Positions 23,196-30,780 of a DNA stretch of 64,000 nt are shown here, piece by piece. How positions within the stretch are numbered: position 1 is the first letter of the stretch; each line of letters begins with the position of its first letter. The notes beneath the pieces are model-generated. The model did not search any database. It was not told the origin of the DNA and saw nothing but the letters and a program-made list of their open reading frames with translations. Origin of the DNA: Streptomyces sp. MJM8645. Lineage in GTDB: Bacteria; Actinomycetota; Actinomycetes; Streptomycetales; Streptomycetaceae. Made by a program: the position numbers and the translations under genes. The DNA lies in NCBI RefSeq assembly GCF_001625365.1, contig NZ_LJJF01000001.1, positions 4,871,501 to 4,935,500 of the forward strand, given 5' to 3'.

Positions 23196-24424
23196 CCTCG
23201 AACGAATCGCAGACCGATCCCGTCCGCCCCCACGTCAGCCGCAGGCGCATGCTGCTGGGCGTCGCCGGTGTGGCGGGGGCCGCCGTCACCGTCGGGGGCA
23301 TCGGCTGGTGGGCGCGGCGGGACGCCGACACCGGCCACCGCGTCTGGAGCCGGACCGGTACCGGCAGCCGGGTCGCCCTGTCGGCCACCCCGCAGCCCGA
23401 CCTCTACGTCGCGGACTTCGACGGCACGGTCAGCGCCCTCGACCTGCGGACCGGCACCCCGCGCTGGAGCGCCAAGGTCACCTCGCACAATCCCGCCGAC
23501 AGCAACTTCGGCTGGCCGATCGCCGCAGGTGACGGACTGGTCTGCGTGACCACCGACTCCCACGTCCACGCCCTGGACGCCGCGTCCGGAGCCGTCCGAT
23601 GGGCCGTGCCCGCGCCGGGGGGCTACCTGTCCGGATGGACGGACGGCCCCACCGTCAGCGGGGACGTGTTCGTGACCTGCGACGGCCGCGTCCACTCCTA
23701 CGACGCGGCGACCGGCGAGGCCCGGTGGGCCGGCCCGCTGGAGGCCGCCTGCGGGCCGGCGGTCGCGGGCGGCACCGTGTACCTCGCCGCCCCCGCAGGC
23801 GGGATCTCCGCCTTCGACGCGAAGACCTGTGAGCGGCGCTGGGAGCAGCCCGCCGTCGGCAAGCTCGTCGACCGGCCCGTGGTCCACGAGGGCGTCCTCT
23901 ACCTGTCCACTTCCGCCGCCTCCGCCCCGACCGGCGCCACTTCGACCGCCTCGACCGCCTCTGCCTCGACCGGCGCCACTTCGACCGCCTCTGCCTCGAC
24001 CGGCGCCGCCTCGACCGTCTCCGCCCTGGACGCGGCGACCGGCCGGGTGCTCTGGCAGCGTGACGATCTCGGCCACCCCGGTGTCCGGCCCGCCCCGGTC
24101 GCCGACGGGACGCTCTGCCTCCTCGACAACGACCGGGTCGTCGCCGTGGAGGCGAGTACGGGCCGCAGCCGGTGGACCTCCTCGGTGCCGGACGGCCTGG
24201 GCCGGGGCATGAGCACCATGGCCGTCGCCGACGGCCGGGTCTACGTGGCGCTGAACGACGGTCGGATGCACACCCTCGACCTCGCCACCGGCCGGCTTCA
24301 ATGGCAGGACGATCCGGCCAAGTTCGGCACCGAGTACACCGGGCTTTCGCTGACGGCCTTCGGCGGCGTCGCCTACCGCGGCAGCCGGGCAGGCCTCTAC
24401 GCGGCGGGCATACCCGCGGCCTGA
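23192..24424 (+). CDS. Exported PQQ-like beta-propeller protein
   Basis: A 410-residue protein. Residues 15-40 form a twin-arginine-like signal (VSRRRMLLGVAGVAGAAVTVG), so it is probably exported folded, or anchored by its uncleaved helix. The rest is a WD/PQQ-type propeller with repeated blades such as LYVADFDGTVSALDLRTGTP, VHALDAASGAVRWAVP and RVYVALNDGRMHTLDLATGR. No quinoprotein catalytic residues are evident, so it is more likely a binding or scaffold protein. A Ser/Thr/Ala low-complexity insert interrupts one blade (about residues 243-280). The GTG start overlaps a small reading frame upstream. Confidence 0.8.
   Translation: MTSNESQTDPVRPHVSRRRMLLGVAGVAGAAVTVGGIGWWARRDADTGHRVWSRTGTGSRVALSATPQPDLYVADFDGTVSALDLRTGTPRWSAKVTSHNPADSNFGWPIAAGDGLVCVTTDSHVHALDAASGAVRWAVPAPGGYLSGWTDGPTVSGDVFVTCDGRVHSYDAATGEARWAGPLEAACGPAVAGGTVYLAAPAGGISAFDAKTCERRWEQPAVGKLVDRPVVHEGVLYLSTSAASAPTGATSTASTASASTGATSTASASTGAASTVSALDAATGRVLWQRDDLGHPGVRPAPVADGTLCLLDNDRVVAVEASTGRSRWTSSVPDGLGRGMSTMAVADGRVYVALNDGRMHTLDLATGRLQWQDDPAKFGTEYTGLSLTAFGGVAYRGSRAGLYAAGIPAA
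23929..24027 (+). repeat. In-frame 30-bp tandem repeat in the propeller gene
   Basis: Units beginning GACCGGCGCC start at 23929, 23968 and 23998. The period is 30 bp, with a 9-bp insertion in the first unit. They encode the repeated phrase TGATSTASAS. The tract lies in a loop between propeller blades and should vary in length without shifting the frame. Confidence 0.8.
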
Positions 24425-24561
24425 CCACCGCGCGAGGTCTCGGCGCGGCAGGGCACCGCGCGGTGCGCCTTCAGGCAGCGGGCACTGCCCGTACGGACCT
24501 GGCGCCCGGGCCGACGCCACCGATATCCAGGAGAGTGAGCTTTCGAGTCGAGAGGGGGACG

Positions 24562-25389
24562 ATGCACGCCCACGACAGGACCAAGGGTGCCGCCGGCAAG
24601 GCCCGCACGCCGGCCCGCACTTCGGAGTCGGCGACCAGGAACCCGAACCGGGCGCAGGCCGCCGCCCAGTCGCTGCTCGCCCTCCAGAGCACCCACGGCA
24701 ACGCGGCCGTCGTGCAGATGCTCCGCGCGACCAAGATCCAGCGCGCGGCCGACCAGAACCGGCCCATGATCAATCACCAGAACCCTGACGACGACTGGGA
24801 GGCCGACAACACCGCGCCCGCGCGTACGGACGGTCTCGTGCTCAGCGGTCACGGCGCCTGGGAGGCCGCGAACGGCACCTTCCGGGTGCCCGCGGGGACG
24901 AGGGTGCACTTCTACACGCAGCACGGGATGGTCCTCCCCGACGACCTGGGCGGGCAGGTGGAGAACGGCGCCAACCGGGGCGGCAGCGTGGAACAGGGGC
25001 AGGACCGCGGCGCCACGCGCACCGTGGTGGGCGGGCGGAGCCTGCAGAACTACACCATCTCCTACCCCAGCGGCCTCACCATCCGGGGGAACCCGGCGAT
25101 CGCCACCCCGGTGGGCGGCGGGTACGACGTCGAACTCGACCCGGGGACGCCGGCTGCCGCCGTCATCAACGTCGCCACGCTGACCGACCCCCAACTCGCG
25201 GGCCGCTCGATCGTTTTCGACGGCGACGTGCTGCTGAGCGACATCCTGCGGCCCGGCATGGGGGACGTGCACTTCGCGGCCTGCCGCTTCGTCGAGACCA
25301 ACAGGCCCGGGACGCGCAACCAGGGCCGTCCTCAGGGCTACAACGGCCCCGGCGACCCCGGCGAGGCCGGCGGCCTCTACAACCCCTGA
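24562..25389 (+). CDS. Stv-domain protein with an eCIS-cargo-like N-terminus
   Basis: A 275-residue protein without a signal peptide. Residues 38-54 (LLALQSTHGNAAVVQML) match the LLxLQxxxGNxAVxxML motif found at the start of many DUF4157-type and extracellular-contractile-injection-system cargo proteins. The C-terminal domain resembles the family named putative adhesin Stv: GLVLSGHGAWE (91-101), VPAGTRVHFYTQHGMVLPDD (109-128) and MGDVHFAACR (233-242). The SGHG and AAC motifs recall the His-Cys dyad of clan CD cysteine peptidases, so an enzymatic effector is possible. The ATG at 24562 follows GAGGGGG. A hairpin ends the gene. Confidence 0.7.
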   Translation: MHAHDRTKGAAGKARTPARTSESATRNPNRAQAAAQSLLALQSTHGNAAVVQMLRATKIQRAADQNRPMINHQNPDDDWEADNTAPARTDGLVLSGHGAWEAANGTFRVPAGTRVHFYTQHGMVLPDDLGGQVENGANRGGSVEQGQDRGATRTVVGGRSLQNYTISYPSGLTIRGNPAIATPVGGGYDVELDPGTPAAAVINVATLTDPQLAGRSIVFDGDVLLSDILRPGMGDVHFAACRFVETNRPGTRNQGRPQGYNGPGDPGEAGGLYNP

Positions 25390-25445
25390 CCCGCCCGGCC
25401 TCCAACGCTCCGGGCTCCGCGCTCCAGGCTCTGCGCTCCGCGCTC

Positions 25446-25480
25446 TGCGCAGGAAGTCGGCCCACCCGACTTCCTGCGCA
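25446..25480 (+). terminator. Hairpin GCGCAGGAAGTCGG, copy 2
   Basis: A perfect 15-bp stem (25446-25460 with 25466-25480) closes the loop CCCAC, 57 bases after the Stv-domain stop. It shares 13 of 14 arm bases with the hairpin at 23053-23085. It would also serve the convergent oxidoreductase gene that ends at 25504. Confidence 0.7.
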
Positions 25481-25503
25481 AGGGGCGCCGCCCGGGGCAG
25501 GGC

Positions 25504-26493
25504 TCAACCGGCCACGCGCACCACGTACTTGCCGGTGGCCCGACCCTCCGCCATGGCATCGTGCGCGGCGGGGACGGCGGTCAGGCCGGGGACTTCGGTG
25601 ACCGGCAGCGTGAGGTCACCGGCGGCGAGCAGGTCGAGGACCGTGCGGATGGCTCGGGCCAGCCGCTCGGGGGCGGTGGCGGCCAGGGCGCGGTGGCTGA
25701 AGCCGGTGACGGTGAGGTTCCCGGCCATCAGGCGGCCGAGCGGCGGGAGGTCGGCGACGGCGCCGCCGCCCGCGTTGCCGAAGAGGACGATCCGGCCGTT
25801 GGGCGCGGTGAGTTCGAGGTCGAGCTCCAGGGCCTCGGTGCCCAGCGGGTCCAGCACGAGGTCGACGCCCCGGCCGCCGGTCGCGGCCCGGACGGCCTCC
25901 GGCAGCGCCTCGTCGCGGGCGAAGGCGTGGTCGTAGCCGGAGGCGACGGCGGCCGCCGCCTTCTCCGGTCGGCCCACCGTGCCGATCAGTCGACCGCCAC
26001 CCCCGATCAGCGGGACCAGTTGGGCGACGGCGTGGCCGATCCCGCCGCCGGCCGAGTGCACCAGGACGGTGTCCCCGGCGGTGAGCCGGCCGGCGTCGGT
26101 GAGCAGCAGCACGGCGGTGGCCAGGCCCATCGGGGCGGCGGCGGCCTCGCGCAGCGCCAGCCCGTCCGGGACGGGCACGGTGAGCGCGGCCTCGGCGAGC
26201 ACCACCTCGGCCAGGCCGCCGCCGACGGGCGCGGCCGCCACCCGGTCGCCCACCGCCAGTCCGGTGACGCCCTCGCCGACCGCCCGGACGGTGCCGGCCA
26301 CCTCCTTGCCCGGCCGGTACGGCCAGGCGGTGACGTAGCCGGCGTCGCCCCGGCGGCCCATCACGTCGACGAAGTTCAGCCCGGCGTAGGCGACGTCGAC
26401 CGCCACCTGGCCGGGGCCGGGGCTCGGGGCCTCGACCTCCCGGATCTCCGTGTGCTCGGCCCCACCGGGTGCGGTCATCACCAGTGCGCGCAT
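25504..26493 (-). CDS. Zinc-independent MDR oxidoreductase (quinone oxidoreductase family)
   Basis: A 329-residue NADPH-dependent medium-chain reductase. The N-terminal catalytic domain has AYAGLNFVDVMGRRG and PGKEVAGTVRAVGEGVTG. The Rossmann domain has VLVHSAGGGIGHAVAQL. No structural or catalytic zinc cysteines are present, which fits the QOR/zeta-crystallin branch. The gene is divergent from an ArsR-type regulator gene, and a palindrome at 26516-26526 lies just before its ATG. Control by that regulator is therefore likely. The substrate is probably a quinone or enone. Confidence 0.92.
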   Translation of the reverse strand: MRALVMTAPGGAEHTEIREVEAPSPGPGQVAVDVAYAGLNFVDVMGRRGDAGYVTAWPYRPGKEVAGTVRAVGEGVTGLAVGDRVAAAPVGGGLAEVVLAEAALTVPVPDGLALREAAAAPMGLATAVLLLTDAGRLTAGDTVLVHSAGGGIGHAVAQLVPLIGGGGRLIGTVGRPEKAAAAVASGYDHAFARDEALPEAVRAATGGRGVDLVLDPLGTEALELDLELTAPNGRIVLFGNAGGGAVADLPPLGRLMAGNLTVTGFSHRALAATAPERLARAIRTVLDLLAAGDLTLPVTEVPGLTAVPAAHDAMAEGRATGKYVVRVAG

Positions 26494-26511
26494 GTCGGTC
26501 CCCCTCGACTA

Positions 26512-26582
26512 CGATGTTCGACGAACGGCGAAATTGACGTGGGGCAGTGGTACCACGCAGTTTCGATGATTGTCGAACATCG
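26512..26582. promoter_or_regulatory. Operator-like inverted repeat between the MDR and ArsR genes
   Basis: CGATGTTCGAC (26512-26522) and its exact complement GTCGAACATCG (26572-26582) form an 11-bp inverted pair. The first overlaps the odd palindrome GTTCG-A-CGAAC (26516-26526). They are likely sites for the ArsR-type repressor, with one right at the start of the oxidoreductase transcript. Confidence 0.6.
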
Positions 26583-26584
26583 CA

Positions 26585-26655
26585 GATCAGGCGCAGATCA
26601 GATGTTGATCAGAAGTGGATCAGACGCGGATCGGGCGCAGGTCAAACGCAGATCA
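26585..26655 (+). repeat. Seven-unit 11-bp array of GATCA
   Basis: GATCA or a one-base variant starts at 26585, 26596, 26607, 26618, 26629 (GATCG), 26640 (GGTCA) and 26651, exactly 11 bp apart. The array ends 13 bp before the ATG of the ArsR-type gene. All copies face the same side of the helix. Confidence 0.85.
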
Positions 26656-26668
26656 GAGAGGTCGGATC

Positions 26669-27064
26669 ATGCCCCGCAGCACCCGGCGCCGGCCGGCGCT
26701 CACCCACCCCGCGACCGGGGAGATCGACCTGCTCGACGTCCTGCACGCGCTCTCCGACCCCACCCGGATGACCATCGTGCGCATCCTGCGCGCCGAACCC
26801 GAGCGGGCCTGCGGCACCTTCCCGGTGGACGTCGCCCCCTCCACCCTCAGCCACCACTTCAAGGTGCTGCGCGAGTCCGGCCTGATCCACCAGCGCGAGG
26901 AGGCCAACCGCAAGTTCTCCGCCCTGCGCGCCGTCGACCTGGAACAGCGCTTCCCCGGCCTCCTCGACACCATCCTCGCCGCCCACGCGCGGGCCGAAGC
27001 CGACGTACAGGCCGAGCCCCACACGCAGGCCGAGACCTACGCGCGGGCCGAAACCCGCGCGTAG
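26669..27064 (+). CDS. ArsR-family transcriptional regulator
   Basis: A 131-residue winged helix-turn-helix protein. The core LLDVLHALSDPTRMTIVRIL, followed by PSTLSHHFKVLRESGLIHQR, is the ArsR/SmtB fold with its recognition helix. There are no paired metal-binding cysteines (a single Cys lies in ERACGTFP), so it probably senses an organic or redox signal instead of metal. The C-terminal tail repeats A(Q/R)AE(A/T/P) units. The ATG at 26669 follows GAGAGG. Its divergent neighbour is the likely target. Seven phased GATCA sites precede it. Confidence 0.9.
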   Translation: MPRSTRRRPALTHPATGEIDLLDVLHALSDPTRMTIVRILRAEPERACGTFPVDVAPSTLSHHFKVLRESGLIHQREEANRKFSALRAVDLEQRFPGLLDTILAAHARAEADVQAEPHTQAETYARAETRA

Positions 27065-27095
27065 GCAGCCGCCCGCGCGCAGCGGCGCGGCCCGC

Positions 27096-27863
27096 TCAGC
27101 GCAGGCGCGAGGAGGACAGGATCGACGCCAGGTGCGCCACCACCATGCCCCAGGTGATCACCGCGATCCCCGCGACCGCCGCCCGCGTCGCGTCCAGGTT
27201 GCCGAGCGCCGCGTCCACCACGGCCGCCGCGAGCAGCACCAGGGAGGCCTCGATGCCGTTCGTCACCCGGTGGATCTTGAACACCGAGGCGAGCCGGCGC
27301 GCGGTCGCGATGCCCTGCGAGCGCGGCTGGGTGGACTCCTCGTCCGCCGGGGCCTGCCCGCTGCGGGCCCGGGCCACGTCCACCAGGTCCGTCGAGGCCT
27401 TGAGCAGCACCACGCCCAGCGCGGCCGCCAGGCCCACCGACACCCACAGCTCCGACCCGCCCCGGGCCGCCCGCACGCCCGCGCCGATCATCAGCGCCGC
27501 GTCCGCCAGATAGGCGCCGAGCCGGTCCACGTAGACCCCGGCCATGCTGAACTGGCGCTTCCAGCGCGCCACTTCGCCGTCGACGCAGTCGAAGAGCAGG
27601 AACAGCTGGAACAGCACCGCCGCCAGCACGGCGCCGGTCAGACCGGGGATCAGCAGGGCCGCCCCGCCGCCGACCCCGCAGACCACCATCACCCAGGTGA
27701 GGGTGTTCGGCGACACCGAGGTGCGCACCAACTGCCGGGTCGTGCGCAGCGAGATGCGGCGCATGTACAGCCGTCCCGCCCAGTGCTCACCGTTGCGGCT
27801 CTGCAGCTTGGCCTGCGGCTGGCACACCTCGCGCAAGTCCGCGAGCGCCGGAGCAGCCACCAT
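27096..27863 (-). CDS. CDP-alcohol phosphatidyltransferase family membrane protein
   Basis: A 255-residue polytopic membrane protein. The CDP-alcohol motif is present as FDCVDGEVARWKRQ followed by AGVYVDRLGAYLAD (residues 91-121). The first three Asp (92, 95, 113) and Gly96, Arg100 and Gly109 match D-x2-D-G-x2-A-R-x8-G-x3-D. The fourth Asp expected at 117 is Ala. Four or five hydrophobic helices follow. The enzyme would transfer a phosphoalcohol from CDP to an acceptor in lipid synthesis, but loss of the last Asp casts doubt on normal catalysis. It converges on the ArsR gene. Confidence 0.85.
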   Translation of the reverse strand: MVAAPALADLREVCQPQAKLQSRNGEHWAGRLYMRRISLRTTRQLVRTSVSPNTLTWVMVVCGVGGGAALLIPGLTGAVLAAVLFQLFLLFDCVDGEVARWKRQFSMAGVYVDRLGAYLADAALMIGAGVRAARGGSELWVSVGLAAALGVVLLKASTDLVDVARARSGQAPADEESTQPRSQGIATARRLASVFKIHRVTNGIEASLVLLAAAVVDAALGNLDATRAAVAGIAVITWGMVVAHLASILSSSRLR

Positions 27864-28124
27864 GACGACATCCCTCCACCTGTCCCGAAACGATCACCAC
27901 AGGCTACGGCCTCCCGGGCGCTGCCCCGACCGGCCCTTCGTGGCCGTCCGGAGAGGGGGGAGCCGGCTGCCGGGCGGCCCCGGGAGGAAAACCGGTGGGC
28001 CGCCGGAGGGCCCCGGGGCTAGGCTTCGCGGGTTCGCCGGAACCGGAAGCCCCGGCCCCGATCACCCGCCCCCGCAAGCCGGTTGACGTTGACGTGGTCC
28101 GGAGCGCAACGAGGAGTGCTGATC

Positions 28125-28715
28125 ATGGTGACCACAGGCGGCGCGGCGCACAGCCCGGGCCTGACCGAACTGCTGGCCGGCCACCGGCCGCAGGGCCCGA
28201 CGGAGACCGCCGACCACGAGCGCGTCCGCCACCTCACCGGGGCCGCCGACGCCTGGGACCGCGGGACGCCGCTGCACTTCACCGCCTCCGCGCTGATCGT
28301 CCACCCGCCGACCCGGCGCGTCCTCCTGCGCTGGCACGTCCGCCAGCAGGCCTGGCTCCAGGTCGGCGGCCACGGCGACCCGGGGGAGACCCGGCCGCTG
28401 GACATCGCGCTGCGCGAAGGCCTGGAGGAGACCGGGCTCACCGACCTCACCCCGTGGCCCGACGCCGCCCTCGTCCACCTCGCCCTCGTCCACCTCGCCG
28501 TCGTGCCCGTCCCGGCCTCGCCCGCCGAACCGGCCCACGAACACGCCGACCTGCGCTTCCTGCTGGCCACCGGCACCCCGGAGCGGGCACGGCCGGAGAA
28601 CCCCGCCGCCCCGCTGGAGTGGCTGACCATCGCCGAGGCCCGGCAGCGGACCACCGAGGAGAACCTCCGCGAGACGCTCGACCGGGCCGGCCGCCTGCTC
28701 GACGCCCCCGCCTGA
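28125..28715 (+). CDS. Nudix hydrolase
   Basis: A 196-residue hydrolase of nucleoside diphosphates linked to another moiety. The Nudix box is GGHGDPGETRPLDIALREGL followed by EETGL. A His-rich acidic segment (PAHEHADLRFLLATG) supplies the usual second half of the domain. The ATG at 28125 has GAGGAG at nine bases. A longer reading from 28083 lacks a ribosome site. The HAD gene starts 29 bp downstream, so the two are probably co-transcribed. Confidence 0.9.
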   Translation: MVTTGGAAHSPGLTELLAGHRPQGPTETADHERVRHLTGAADAWDRGTPLHFTASALIVHPPTRRVLLRWHVRQQAWLQVGGHGDPGETRPLDIALREGLEETGLTDLTPWPDAALVHLALVHLAVVPVPASPAEPAHEHADLRFLLATGTPERARPENPAAPLEWLTIAEARQRTTEENLRETLDRAGRLLDAPA

Positions 28716-28744
28716 CCTTCCGAACCCCGCTGGAGCACACCCGG

Positions 28745-29431
28745 ATGCACACCGACCAGACCCTCATCTTCGACGCCGACGACACGCTCTGGGAGAACAA
28801 CGTCCTCTTCGAGCGCGTCATCGACGGCTTCCTGGACTGGGTCGCCACCCCGGCCGACCGCGACCGCGCCAGGGCCGTCCTCGACGAGATCGAAGCCGCC
28901 AACTCCGCCGCCCTCGGCTACGGCGCCGCCGTGTTCCGGCAGAGCCTCGCCGACTGCCTGCGGCGGCTGAACGGCGACCGCACCCCCACCCCGGCCGAAG
29001 AAGCCCGGATCGACGGCCTCCTCGCTCCGCTCAGCAGCCGCGAGATCGAGCTGATCCCCGGCGTCGCCGACACCCTCGCCGACCTCGCCGGACGCCACCA
29101 CCTGCTGCTGCTCACCAAGGGCGACCTCGACGAGCAGCAGCGCAAGGTGACGGCCTCCACGATCGACCACCACTTCCGCGGCGTCCACATCGTGGCCGAG
29201 AAGTCGGCGGACACCTACCGGCGGCTCGGCGCCGAGCTCGGCCTCGACCCCGACCGGACCTGGATGATCGGCAACTCGCCCAAGTCCGACATCGCCCCGG
29301 CCCGCCGGGCCGGCCTGCGCACGGTCTTCATCCCGCACCAGCACACCTGGGTCCTGGAACACCAGGACCTCGGCCCCGACGAGGCGACCCTGCAACTGGC
29401 GGCCTTCCCCGAACTGCTGCGGCACTTCTGA
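28745..29431 (+). CDS. HAD-superfamily hydrolase
   Basis: A 228-residue phosphatase-like protein. Motif I is IFDADDTLWENN (nucleophile Asp and the +2 Asp), motif II is LLLLTKGD and motif IV is MIGNSPKSDIAPARRAG. A helical cap lies between residues 20 and 90. The ADDTLWxN form of motif I is shared with phosphoglycolate-phosphatase-like and archaeal-type HADs. The substrate cannot be told. It follows the Nudix gene closely. The ATG at 28745 is the first methionine after the Nudix stop. Confidence 0.9.
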   Translation: MHTDQTLIFDADDTLWENNVLFERVIDGFLDWVATPADRDRARAVLDEIEAANSAALGYGAAVFRQSLADCLRRLNGDRTPTPAEEARIDGLLAPLSSREIELIPGVADTLADLAGRHHLLLLTKGDLDEQQRKVTASTIDHHFRGVHIVAEKSADTYRRLGAELGLDPDRTWMIGNSPKSDIAPARRAGLRTVFIPHQHTWVLEHQDLGPDEATLQLAAFPELLRHF

Positions 29432-29500
29432 CGCAGGCCGGCGGGGTCGGCTGCCTCGGCGAGATCGGCGGGTTCGGCGGCGGTGTTCACAGCGCGAGGC

Positions 29501-30196
29501 TCACAGCGCGAGCGCCGCCGCCGTCGGCGCCGGTGCGCCACCCCGGTGCAGCCAGGCCCGCTCCGCGGCCGTCCACGTGCTCGTCGTCACCAGGTGGAGC
29601 GCCGCGGCCACCGGCACCAGCATCGCGAACAGCACCGACCCGAAGGACAGGTAAGGCAGCAGCCCCGCCCCCGGCTGAGGGGTCGGCTGCGCGGCCGCCG
29701 CCCGCCTGGCCCGGCGGAAGTTGACGTACCCGACCGCCGCCAGCCCGGCGTACAGCAGGCCGAACACCGCCAACTGCCCGGCGCCGTGCGCGCCCCCGAC
29801 GTGCAGGCCGAGCGGCACGCCGAACAGGGTGTGGTCCAGCAGGCCGTTCGGGGTGGTGAACAGGCGGTACATCACCGAGAAGAACGGAACCTGCACCAGC
29901 ATCGGCAGGCACCCCGCGAACGGCGAAGCCCGCTCCTCCCGGTACAACTCGGCGAGCGCCTCCCGCAGCTTCTCCGGGCGGTCCTTGAACCTCCGGTTCA
30001 CCTCGGCGACCTTCGGCGCCAGCCGCGCCCGGGACTTCTCCCCCCGCGCCGCCGCGCGCGCGAAGGGATGCAACGCCAGCCGGACGGCGACGGTGAACAG
30101 GACGATCGCCAGCGCGGTCGGCAGTACCTGGGCCAGCGCGGCGACGGCGGCATGGGCGACGGCGACGGCCGGGTCGAGAACAGCGAGAACGGACAT
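29501..30196 (-). CDS. YidC/Oxa1-family membrane insertase paralogue
   Basis: A 231-residue membrane protein of the YidC/Oxa1 family. It has an N-terminal helix, ALAIVLFTVAVRLALHPFA, the charged cytosolic hairpin (PKVAEVNRRFKDRPEKLREA), and the hallmark GCLPMLVQVPFFSVMYRLF with downstream helices. It is shorter than the housekeeping YidC and lacks the basic C-terminal tail. It is probably the secondary paralogue found in actinobacteria, and not the one next to rpmH-rnpA. It follows a DUF6412 gene by 81 bp on the same strand, a pairing I believe recurs in streptomycetes. Confidence 0.88.
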   Translation of the reverse strand: MSVLAVLDPAVAVAHAAVAALAQVLPTALAIVLFTVAVRLALHPFARAAARGEKSRARLAPKVAEVNRRFKDRPEKLREALAELYREERASPFAGCLPMLVQVPFFSVMYRLFTTPNGLLDHTLFGVPLGLHVGGAHGAGQLAVFGLLYAGLAAVGYVNFRRARRAAAAQPTPQPGAGLLPYLSFGSVLFAMLVPVAAALHLVTTSTWTAAERAWLHRGGAPAPTAAALAL

Positions 30197-30277
30197 GGTG
30201 GAGCGAGCCCTCCGGGGGTCTCGGAAAACGAGTGGTCGACGGAGGACGGCCGCGTGGAACGGCGGAAGACGACGAAG

Positions 30278-30571
30278 CTACGCGGCCGCCGGGGCCGCAC
30301 CCGGCGCCCTCGGGCGTCGCCTGCCCCGGGCATCGGGATCGCGCTGCGGGAGGAAGGCCGTACGGAACGCGCGCCGCCGCAGCACCCCGCTGCGCACCGC
30401 CGTGGGCGCCCGCGCGCCCAGCAGCCGCGCCCCCGCCAGCGTGCCCGCGACCGCACCGGCCAGCAGCGCCACGGCGGCGACCGCCGCCACCGACGCGACC
30501 GTCCCGCCCTCGGTCACCAGCTCCCCGGTCAGCACCCGGAGCAGCCCGAGGAGCATCGCGACGACGGTCAT
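30278..30571 (-). CDS. DUF6412 membrane protein
   Basis: A 97-residue protein with two hydrophobic helices (about residues 3-16 and 24-48) and the strongly conserved C-terminal phrase SGVLRRRAFRTAFLPQRDPD, followed by ARGRRRPRAPGA, which marks DUF6412. Its function is unknown. It is upstream of and codirectional with the YidC-like gene, so it may assist insertion or be an operon partner. Confidence 0.8.
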   Translation of the reverse strand: MTVVAMLLGLLRVLTGELVTEGGTVASVAAVAAVALLAGAVAGTLAGARLLGARAPTAVRSGVLRRRAFRTAFLPQRDPDARGRRRPRAPGAAPAAA

Positions 30572-30768
30572 GCGCTGCTCCTCCTTCGGCGTGACGGGCT
30601 TCGGGCCCCACGGACTCGGGGCCGGACTTCAGACGTTCAGGACGATCGCCGAGCCCGCCGAGTTCCCGCCCGGCGCGGAATTCCCGTGGCGCACCCGTGG
30701 CGCACCCGTCGCGCCGAGGTGCTTTCGCGGAGCGGTGCAGGGGCGTAGCCGAGGGTGCTACGCGGGGC

Positions 30769-30774
30769 TACCGT
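30769..30774 (+). promoter_or_regulatory. -10 box TACCGT of the toxin-antitoxin operon
   Basis: TACCGT is followed by GGAGGG and then immediately the ATG at 30781. GGAGGG touches the ATG and so is too close to act as a ribosome site. The transcript is probably leaderless. Confidence 0.5.
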
Positions 30775-30780
30775 GGAGGG

